Assembly (NCBI GenBank): GCA_020859725.1
Contig: JAJBVR010000078.1
Location: 1 to 5,150 of the forward strand
Direction of reading: 5' to 3'
DNA length: 5,150 nucleotides
Origin: Clostridiales bacterium
Lineage (GTDB): Bacteria; Bacillota; Clostridia; Oscillospirales; Acutalibacteraceae
How positions within the stretch are numbered: position 1 is the stretch's first letter; each line of letters begins with the position of its first letter. The notes below the pieces were generated by a model that was not told the origin of the DNA, did not search any database, and saw only the letters and a program-made list of their open reading frames with translations. Positions 1 through 4,190 of this stretch are shown here, piece by piece. The translations under genes were made by a program, and so were the position numbers.

Positions 1-2
1 GC

Positions 3-587
3 ACGATTTTTATGGCGGAGGATTGCAGCGCGGATTTGAATTACACAAACACGGTTATTCACGGGCATAACTGGCTTGACGATACTGTGTTTTCGGAGCT
101 TACGCAATACAGCGATTTTGATTATTACAAGAAGCATCCAGTTATTGAGTATGACACACGCACGCAAATGCATAAATGGAAAATATACGCTGTTTTTATA
201 ACCTCTGCATCTGAATCCGAGGATAACGGATATATTTTTAATTATGTTTATCCCCATCTGGGCGCCGAGAATTTTGACGGATATATCAATGAAATAAATA
301 AACGCACCCTTTTTAAAACCGGTGTGGATATTAACAAAAATGATAAAACCCTTACTCTTTCCACCTGCACAAGAGAAGTGGATAAGGGAAAGGAAAGAGC
401 CGACTGCCGCATAGTTATAGTGGCCAGAATGGTAAGAAACGGCGAAAGCGCCTCTGTTGACACGTCTGAGGCGGTTAAAAACAGCAATCCAAAATATCCT
501 CAGATTTGGTATACCAATAAGGGAATTGAAAATCCGTATAAAGATGATCCTCTTTGGTATCCGCTGGATTTATCGGATAAATATTAA
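3..587 (+). CDS. srtB: Class B sortase, C-terminal part (5' end outside the window)
   Basis: Sortases are membrane-anchored extracellular cysteine transpeptidases that cleave a sorting signal and join the protein to peptidoglycan or to a pilin. The catalytic triad is visible, numbering from the methionine at position 12: His19 in VIHGHN, Cys119 in TLSTC, and Arg133 14 residues later in ADCRIVIVAR. The His-Cys spacing of about 100 residues and the long segment before the Cys (YVYPHLGAENFDGYI, then LFKTGVDI) fit class B rather than class A or C. The methionine at 12 is probably internal. The frame is open back to position 3 (T-I-F-M), which matches the conserved strand just before the His loop, and the N-terminal membrane anchor and early beta strands are missing, so the true start lies upstream. 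No substrate with a sorting motif is visible in the window. The family and class are secure; the natural substrate is unknown. Confidence 0.93.
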   Translation, partial: TIFMAEDCSADLNYTNTVIHGHNWLDDTVFSELTQYSDFDYYKKHPVIEYDTRTQMHKWKIYAVFITSASESEDNGYIFNYVYPHLGAENFDGYINEINKRTLFKTGVDINKNDKTLTLSTCTREVDKGKERADCRIVIVARMVRNGESASVDTSEAVKNSNPKYPQIWYTNKGIENPYKDDPLWYPLDLSDKY

Positions 588-635
588 AACGCGCGTTTTT
601 AATTTGCGTATAAAAAAATAATTAAATCAATATTT

Positions 636-667
636 AAAAGCGGAGGGTTTTTAAATTCTCCGCTTTT
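636..667. terminator. Bidirectional intrinsic terminator between convergent genes
   Basis: The arms AAAAGCGGAG (636-645) and CTCCGCTTTT (658-667) are perfect 10-bp complements around a 12-nt loop. The plus strand ends in T5 (664-668), and on the minus strand the A4 of the left arm becomes a T-run. It sits 48 bases after the sortase stop and 11 bases beyond the end of the convergent esterase pseudogene, so it can end transcription from both sides. Confidence 0.85.
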
Positions 668-678
668 TGTAATGTGTT

Positions 679-1417
679 TTAATTTTCCAGCGCTTTTTTG
701 ATTTGAGCGGCAATTCCGTAAGCTACGTCATTATTCGGGTGCACTCCGTCCTTTTCAAACCATTGCGGATTTTGCTCTGTTAAGGAATTTATATTAATTG
801 TTTTTAATCCCTTTTCCTGTGCTGTTTCATTCATAATTTCTGCAATGGTTTACACAATTTCCGGATGAATGTCATAATTTGTGAGGCTGCCGTTTTTATC
901 ATCGGTAAAATATGCTTTGGACGGAATGCAGATATATATTTCCGGCTTGTTTTCCTGATTTTCATAGCTTTCTATAAGCGCTTCGGCGGCGGATTTAAAG
1001 GCCTCCTCCCCGTGCCAGTTTTCCGGCTTTGAATCATTTGTGCCCATCATAAAAATCACAATATCGGCATTGTAATCAAGGCTCATCCGGTATTGCTTTG
1101 AGTTAGTGTAGGGCCGGTCTGAATTGCCCTGAACCGCTCTGCCGCTTGCTCCGAAATTCTGAACGTCATAATCACTGCCCAGCAGCTTTTCAAGAACGGC
1201 GGGATAGTTGTTTTTACTCCAGTTTTTTATTCCGTGGCCATACGTAATGCTGTCGCCCACACAGGCGATTTTTTATTTGCCCCTTTTCAGTGTTGATTTT
1301 GGGAATGACGCCTGACATACCCGTATAATATAACCCGCCGAATGCTGCGGCAGAAATCAATGCCGCGGCAATTACGGCGCAAATTAATATTTTTATGCCT
1401 TTTCCCATAACAAACAC
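679..1417 (-). pseudogene. Secreted SGNH/GDSL-family esterase, broken by a frameshift and an in-frame stop
   Basis: SGNH hydrolases are serine esterases; secreted ones in gut Clostridia often deacylate carbohydrates. Read on the minus strand from GTG 1417 (or ATG 1408), the product starts with a hydrophobic signal peptide or anchor (KILICAVIAAALISAAAFGG). A run of six A (1269-1274) then shifts the frame; with five A, the text continues as QIKIACVGDSITYGHG. All family blocks follow: GDS with the nucleophile Ser (1249-1257), NFGASG with the oxyanion Gly, GTND with Asn, and DGVHP with the Asp-His pair (739-750). A TAA at 850-852 interrupts the second frame between PEIV and TIAEIM, and the frame then stays open to the TAA at 679-681. 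The repaired protein would be about 242-245 residues, a normal size. Two independent lesions favour a true pseudogene, although either one alone could be an assembly error. The substrate cannot be told. Confidence 0.85.
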
Positions 1418-1431
1418 ATACTTTCGTATTT

Positions 1432-1475
1432 TATAATTTTATTATAATTATACTATAATTTTATTATAATTATAC
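1432..1475. repeat. Perfect 22-bp tandem repeat, two copies, pure AT except one C per copy
   Basis: Positions 1432-1453 and 1454-1475 are identical, head to tail and with no spacer. Each copy holds TATAAT near its start and the self-complementary TATAATTATA near its end, so -10-like hexamers occur on both strands. The 22-bp period is about two helical turns. It lies between the start of the esterase pseudogene and the phage control region. It may simply be a duplicated promoter segment, or an easily melted AT-rich element. Confidence 0.9.
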
Positions 1476-1497
1476 ATTATATTATCCCGGCAAACAA
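1469..1497 (-). promoter_or_regulatory. Candidate promoter of the esterase pseudogene
   Basis: On the minus strand a TTGTTT box (1492-1497) is followed, after exactly 17 bases, by a perfect TATAAT (1469-1474), which lies in the second copy of the 22-bp repeat. This would start transcription about 45-50 bases upstream of the GTG at 1417. The -35 is weak, and several other TATAAT hexamers lie nearby, so the exact promoter is uncertain. Confidence 0.4.
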
Positions 1498-1565
1498 TCG
1501 GAAAATGATAAAATATTTTCAGTAAACGCCTTTACCCGCGGCGCAGAAAACAATTTCAATAAATT

Positions 1566-1594
1566 TCGAACATATTATTGACAAATTTGTTCGA
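1566..1594. promoter_or_regulatory. Inverted repeat overlapping the -35 box, possible operator
   Basis: TCGAACA (1566-1572) and TGTTCGA (1588-1594) are perfect 7-bp inverted arms separated by 15 bases, and the -35 hexamer TTGACA lies between them. A second palindrome, ACAAATTTGT (1581-1590), overlaps the right arm. A protein bound here would block RNA polymerase. The half-sites resemble Gram-positive LexA half-sites (CGAAC/GTTCG), but the 15-base gap is far too long for a standard SOS box, so the regulator is not identified. Confidence 0.5.
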
Positions 1595-1606
1595 TTTTGC
1601 TACACT
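1578..1606 (+). promoter_or_regulatory. Strong sigma-A-type promoter of the replication gene
   Basis: There is a perfect -35 TTGACA (1578-1583), a 17-base spacer, and a -10 TACACT (1601-1606) preceded by TG plus one base (1598-1600), which makes an extended -10. The predicted transcription start is about 1612-1614, some 56-58 bases before the GTG start codon. This is the best promoter match in the window. Confidence 0.8.
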
Positions 1607-1608
1607 TA

Positions 1609-1649
1609 AATATGAAGGGCGGAAAATTCAGCCCTTCATATTATTTTTT
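1609..1649 (+). terminator. Terminator-like hairpin at the transcription start: attenuator or dyad operator
   Basis: AATATGAAGGGC (1609-1620) and GCCCTTCATATT (1631-1642) form a perfect 12-bp stem with a 10-base loop, followed by A and T6 (1644-1649). It has every mark of an intrinsic terminator, yet it starts within a few bases of the predicted transcription start and ends before the ribosome binding site (1659-1664). No plus-strand gene ends upstream, so it is not the tail of another unit. It could attenuate the replication gene, stabilise the mRNA 5' end, or act as a DNA dyad bound by a protein. Confidence 0.75.
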
Positions 1650-1658
1650 ACAATATTT

Positions 1659-1672
1659 CGGAGGTTAAAGTG
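1659..1672 (+). promoter_or_regulatory. Ribosome binding site that fixes a GTG start
   Basis: CGGAGG (1659-1664) is followed by 5 bases and then GTG (1670-1672). The family's conserved N-terminus (KKGLDYFPL) begins a few codons later, and no ATG lies in frame nearby, so the GTG start is well supported. Confidence 0.85.
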
Positions 1673-2452
1673 GCAGTATTAAAAAAAGGGCTGGATTACT
1701 TTCCTTTAAGTACGGAGTTTGACGATCGTGTTAAATTGATTATCGGTGAATTCGGAATGAAAGGCCTGGGTATTTTAATTAAGCTTTGGCAGAAAGTATA
1801 TAATTCCGAGGGATATTACTGCAAATGGAGCAATGATGTTGCGCTGTTGTTTTCCTGCGAATGTCGGGAAAGCAATTCTGTTGTGTCCGAAGTGCTCAAC
1901 TGCTGCCTGAGAAGAGAAATATTTGATAAATCTCTTTTTGAAAAATATTCAATATTAACATCAAAGGGTATTCAGAAAAGATACTTTGAAGCCTGCTTAA
2001 GGCGCAAAAGCGTAAGTGTAAAAAGCGAATATCTTTTATTAAGCGAATCCGAACTCAGCGATAATGTCAGCATTTTAATTCCAAATGAAAGCATTTTGAA
2101 TGAAAATGCCGCCGCTTTGAAGCAAAGTAAAATAAAGGAAAGTAAAATAAAAGATAATAAAGGAAAGGATAAACCGAAAAATCGGTTTGTTCCGCCCACG
2201 CTTAATGAGGTTAAAGAATATTGCGCCGAAAGAAAAAGCAGCATTGATTTTGAGCGCTTTTTTAATCATTACACGGCCAACGGCTGGCAAATGGGAAGCA
2301 GCCCTATGAAAAACTGGAAAGCCGCCTTGTGTAAATGGGAAAAGAATAATTATTCACAATCCGATAAAAGCGGAACTATCAGCCGCAGGGCTTCTTATGA
2401 TTTGGGCGAAATTAAGAAAAACGCCGAGTTGAATACGGAAATTAAATATTAA
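1670..2452 (+). CDS. Phage replication initiation protein, Lin1244/Lin1753-like (DUF4373) N-terminus
   Basis: This 260-residue protein resembles prophage replication organisers of Firmicutes. Residues about 5-115 match the Lin1244/Lin1753-like domain: KKGLDYFPLSTEFDDRVKLI, then a winged-helix-like stretch GMKGLGILIKLWQKVY and GYYCKWSNDVALLFS. Residues about 150-172 are a lysine-rich linker built from five-residue repeats (KQSKI, KESKI, KDNKG). Residues about 173-225 (VPPTLNEVKEYC to FFNHYTANGWQMG to MKNWKAALCKW) are the C-terminal module common in DnaD-like phage replication proteins. Such proteins bind the phage origin and recruit the host helicase; here that role is inferred from the family. 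No helicase loader, single-strand binding protein or integrase lies beside it. It has its own strong promoter with an operator-like repeat. It appears intact, and the family assignment is made from recognisable motifs only. Confidence 0.85.
   Translation: MAVLKKGLDYFPLSTEFDDRVKLIIGEFGMKGLGILIKLWQKVYNSEGYYCKWSNDVALLFSCECRESNSVVSEVLNCCLRREIFDKSLFEKYSILTSKGIQKRYFEACLRRKSVSVKSEYLLLSESELSDNVSILIPNESILNENAAALKQSKIKESKIKDNKGKDKPKNRFVPPTLNEVKEYCAERKSSIDFERFFNHYTANGWQMGSSPMKNWKAALCKWEKNNYSQSDKSGTISRRASYDLGEIKKNAELNTEIKY
2122..2175 (+). repeat. Iteron-like 15-nt A-rich repeats inside the replication gene
   Basis: AAAGTAAAATAAA occurs twice, at 2124-2136 and 2139-2151, with a 15-base period, and a weaker third unit follows. 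From 2124 to 2173 the plus strand contains no C at all. In protein terms this is the KQSKI/KESKI/KDNKG linker. Direct repeats plus an AT-rich tract in the middle of the initiator gene is the arrangement of phage lambda ori within O and of several Firmicutes phage origins, so this is a candidate origin. Codon bias in a lysine-rich linker would also produce it. Confidence 0.5.
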
Positions 2453-2580
2453 ATTCCGTTTGCAGGCGGATGCGGATATTATAAATACTTTTTTAAAGAC
2501 CGTAAATTGCTTTTTATTGAGCTTTGCCGAATTTACTGAAATCGGCTTATAAAACCGCCGAAACGGGCGCGCGGGTTTAA

Positions 2581-2609
2581 TTAACACTTAAATCATTTGT
2601 GTATAGAAT
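2581..2609 (+). promoter_or_regulatory. Candidate promoter of the lysis genes
   Basis: TTAACA (2581-2586, 5 of 6 to consensus) and TAGAAT (2604-2609, 5 of 6) are separated by exactly 17 bases. Transcription would start about 2615-2617 and could carry the holin and endolysin independently of the replication gene. In AT-rich DNA such matches occur by chance, so support is moderate. Confidence 0.4.
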
Positions 2610-2646
2610 AAAAGAGGAATAAAAATTGTTTAAATAATATTTTTTC

Positions 2647-2738
2647 GTGGCTGAATATTCCGCCTCGATGAAAATCAAAAGAATATTATTAATCACGAAG
2701 GGCGGATAACCGCGCTGGAAAATCACAAAAGCAAATGA
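2647..2738 (+). pseudogene. Frameshifted small ORF before the holin, possible XhlA-like or tail-accessory remnant
   Basis: One frame begins GTG GCT GAA TAT TCC GCC TCG (MAEYSAS, 2647-2667). The next frame, from 2667, reads DENQKNIINHEGRITALENHKSK and stops at 2736-2738, just before the holin ribosome binding site. One extra G at the TCGATG junction (TCGGATG) would join them into a 30-residue polar peptide with coiled-coil character (HEGRITALE). Short coiled-coil proteins of the haemolysin XhlA kind often precede phage holins. No Shine-Dalgarno precedes the GTG, so this is more likely debris than an expressed gene. The identity is a guess based on context and composition. Confidence 0.35.
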
Positions 2739-2741
2739 AGT

Positions 2742-2758
2742 AGGAGGGAAAGAAAATG
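2742..2758 (+). promoter_or_regulatory. Strong ribosome binding site of the holin
   Basis: AGGAGGG (2742-2748) precedes ATG 2756, 8 bases counted from the end of AGGAGG (2747). This is close to the ideal Firmicutes site and confirms the holin start. Confidence 0.85.
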
Positions 2759-3031
2759 AAAAATATAAACTGGAAAGTAAGACTGCAAAGCGGCTCCTGG
2801 TGGATGGGAATAATATCCGCCGTGGTAATAGCGGTGTTTGCCATATTGAAGCTGTGCGGGGTTGAAATGAGCGTAACGGCGGATGAAATAATGAACGCCG
2901 CCACTCTTATTCTGATGATACCCGCTTCAATCGGCATTATATCAGACCCCACCACAAAAGGAGTAACGGACAGCGAGCAGGCTCTGTCGTACGATAAACC
3001 CAAGGAGGACGAAAAGGAAGATGAAGCTTGA
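2756..3031 (+). CDS. Phage holin, phiLC3 family
   Basis: Holins make holes in the cytoplasmic membrane at a set time so that the endolysin can reach the wall. This 91-residue protein has the phiLC3-type pattern: INWKVRLQSGSWWMGIISAVV at the start, a first membrane segment at about residues 15-35, a second at about 46-63 (ATLILMIPASIGII), the family signature DPTTKGVTDSEQALSY after it, and a charged tail (KPKEDEKEDEA). The length is normal for the family. Its last 11 bases overlap the endolysin gene, and the endolysin ribosome binding site lies inside its last codons, so the two are translationally coupled. It looks intact. Confidence 0.93.
   Translation: MKNINWKVRLQSGSWWMGIISAVVIAVFAILKLCGVEMSVTADEIMNAATLILMIPASIGIISDPTTKGVTDSEQALSYDKPKEDEKEDEA
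3002..3023 (+). promoter_or_regulatory. Endolysin ribosome binding site inside the holin gene
   Basis: AAGGAGG (3002-3008) lies within the holin tail codons, 12 bases before ATG 3021. This is wider than usual, and a closer AAGGAAG (3014-3020) directly abuts the start. The wide spacing suggests that efficient endolysin translation relies partly on ribosomes finishing the overlapping holin. Confidence 0.65.
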
Positions 3032-3887
3032 TGAATTTGTAAAAACGTATCTCGGCAAAAGCGTTGATTATGACGGTGTTTCGGGCGTTCAGTGCGTAGA
3101 CCTTATTAAAAATTATCTGAATAAGGTGCTCGGCATAAAGCCCGGAAGCTGGGGCAACGCAAAATATTACTGGATTAATTTCAACTCAATTTCCGCGCTG
3201 AAAAGCAATTTCACCAAAATAGAAAACACGGCGGATTTCGTTCCGAAAAAAGGCGACATAGTTGTGTGGAGCGGAGATATAAACGGCGGGTACGGTCACA
3301 TAGCCATAGCAACGGGAGAGGGAAACACTTCAAAATTCCGCTCTTACGACCAGAACTGGAACGGAAAAGCAATGAAAGAGGTTGAGCATACATACAAAAA
3401 CGTGTACGGGGTTCTGCGCCCGAAAGACCAAAGCAAGGTAGCTTCAACGCTTGCGGGCACGGACAGCTTTCCAAAGCCTGTAATATGGAAAAACGGTTCA
3501 ACAAAAGAGATTGTTTATAACGAAAATGCGCTGAAAGATGAAATCGGCTCACTTTCGCCTAATGAATCCGCGCAGTGCTACAGCAAGGCGGGAAACAGCT
3601 ATCTTGTTGTTTATAAGCTCGACGGAACAAATAATCACAAAGCGGGCTTTGCTGAATACGCGGGCGGAGTTTCCAAAGCTCCTCCGGAGAGTAAAACGTA
3701 TAAAAACGGCTCAACGGCAGAAATTGTTTATGAAGACACAGGAAAAAGAAACAAAGCGGGCTCATTAGATGTTAATGAAACTTGCTATTGCCTTGGCAAA
3801 ATTGATAATATGTATCTCGTGCTCTATAAAGTAAACGGTTCAGATACTCAGAAATGCGGATTTGTAACCTATGACGGAGGGTGCTGA
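3021..3887 (+). CDS. Phage endolysin: CHAP domain plus two wall-binding-like repeats
   Basis: This 288-residue peptidoglycan hydrolase has an N-terminal CHAP amidase/peptidase domain (residues about 5-135). The catalytic Cys25 is in GVQCVDLI, the catalytic His93 is in GYGHIAIATG, and a polar partner lies in SYDQNWNG (Gln111/Asn112); KKGDIVVW just before the His loop is also typical. CHAP enzymes cut the peptide or the amide link of peptidoglycan; which bond is cut here cannot be told. Residues 154-216 and 225-287 are two aligned repeats sharing KNGST-EIVY, GSL, Y-LV-YK and GF--Y-GG, with 29 of 63 positions identical and no gaps. They look like SH3-type wall-binding domains. There is no signal peptide, so export depends on the overlapping holin. 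All catalytic residues are kept and the frame is intact. Confidence 0.93.
   Translation: MKLDEFVKTYLGKSVDYDGVSGVQCVDLIKNYLNKVLGIKPGSWGNAKYYWINFNSISALKSNFTKIENTADFVPKKGDIVVWSGDINGGYGHIAIATGEGNTSKFRSYDQNWNGKAMKEVEHTYKNVYGVLRPKDQSKVASTLAGTDSFPKPVIWKNGSTKEIVYNENALKDEIGSLSPNESAQCYSKAGNSYLVVYKLDGTNNHKAGFAEYAGGVSKAPPESKTYKNGSTAEIVYEDTGKRNKAGSLDVNETCYCLGKIDNMYLVLYKVNGSDTQKCGFVTYDGGC
3480..3881 (+). repeat. Tandem duplication coding the endolysin C-terminal repeats
   Basis: Two 189-base units, 3480-3668 and 3693-3881, encode the ungapped 63-residue repeats separated by an 8-residue linker (VSKAPPES). The conserved starts (AAAAACGG-TCAAC) are still similar at DNA level, but the middles have diverged, so the duplication is old. 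Confidence 0.85.
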
Positions 3888-3977
3888 AACACTCATGGAA
3901 GCAGTAAAGAGAAAGTAAGATTAACTCACTTCCTCCACTGTAAAAACAAATCCAAAACACCGATGTGTTAAAAAACT

Positions 3978-4047
3978 AATCCCCGCCTGTCAACAAACAA
4001 ATCCGCGAAGCTTAAAAGTTTCGCAATGCGTTTGCAGGGCAGGGATT
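3978..4047. other. Large nested inverted repeat (structured RNA or composite terminator)
   Basis: Three stems nest. The outer stem is AATCCCCGCCTG (3978-3989) with CAGGGCAGGGATT (4035-4047), one mismatch and one bulge. The middle stem is CAAAC (3994-3998) with GTTTG (4030-4034). The inner stem is GCGAAGCTT (4005-4013) with AAGTTTCGC (4016-4024), one G-U pair. On the plus strand T4 follows (4046-4049), and on the minus strand a T6 follows within a few bases. It may end the lysis transcript or fold as a 70-base RNA. No known RNA family was recognised. Confidence 0.5.
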
Positions 4048-4090
4048 TTGCATGATAATGTTTAAAATATCTGAAAGCGAATATAAGTGA

Positions 4091-4121
4091 AAAGCGCCGC
4101 TGTTAACACAGCGGCGTTCTT
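4091..4121. terminator. Bidirectional intrinsic terminator before the membrane protein gene
   Basis: CGCCGCTGT (4095-4103) and ACAGCGGCG (4108-4116) form a perfect 9-bp GC-rich stem with a TAAC loop. On the minus strand it is followed by CTTTTC and lies about 70 bases past the stop of the membrane protein gene. On the plus strand the tail is TTCTTC. It therefore mainly terminates the minus-strand gene and may back up the end of the lysis operon. Confidence 0.8.
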
Positions 4122-4190
4122 CATAAGGGGTAAAAATTTATGTAAAGCAAAAAAATTGCTTTTGGGTAAATCAGGAGCAATAAATGTTCT

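Larger units (their letters stand above)
2453..2755. other. 303-bp gap between replication and lysis genes, no intact gene
   Basis: No complete ORF with a start codon and ribosome binding site fits here. The segment holds a GC-rich imperfect hairpin (about 2551-2578), a promoter candidate (2581-2609), a GAGG site (2614-2617) before a TTG that runs into a stop after three codons, and the frameshifted small ORF at 2647-2738. An inverted pair AATAATATT (2633-2641) and AATATTATT (2682-2690) also lies here. In a complete phage, the structural genes would separate these two modules, so this is the likely place of a large deletion. Confidence 0.6.
3888..4190. other. 303-bp gap after the endolysin, no gene seen
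   Basis: No ORF with a credible start and ribosome binding site, and no tRNA, was found. The segment contains the nested inverted repeat at 3978-4047, the terminator at 4091-4121, a small AACAC/GTGTT hairpin before an A-run (about 3955-3975), and a 10-bp direct repeat AAACAAATCC at 3944-3953 and 3995-4004. It marks the right edge of the phage-derived block and may contain the old attachment junction, but no att core can be identified from one side. Confidence 0.6.

Noticed and set aside
12..14. ATG at 12 as the true start of the sortase
   Set aside because: The frame is open upstream to the window edge, and the family's N-terminal half, including the membrane anchor, would be missing.
586..599. 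Palindrome AAAACGCGCGTTTT at the sortase stop as a terminator
   Set aside because: It has no loop, and a far better terminator lies at 636-667.
1420..1480. CRISPR-like array
   Set aside because: The two 22-bp repeats are directly adjacent with no spacers and are almost pure AT.
1566..1594. Standard SOS/LexA box
   Set aside because: The half-sites CGAAC and GTTCG are 17 bases apart instead of 4, so this is not the known box.
2551..2578. GC-rich imperfect hairpin after the replication gene as a terminator
   Set aside because: The stem AAACC-GC/GC-GGTTT has a bulge and the tail has only three T before AATTAA, so it is too weak to call.
2626..2637. TTG after a GAGG site as a start of a small gene
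   Set aside because: The frame stops after three codons (TTG TTT AAA TAA), so it makes no protein, although it could be a relic of the small ORF downstream.
3211..3765. Minus-strand reading frames across the endolysin gene
   Set aside because: They have no ribosome binding site, show basic or cysteine-rich shadow composition, and lie opposite a clearly coding frame with conserved motifs.
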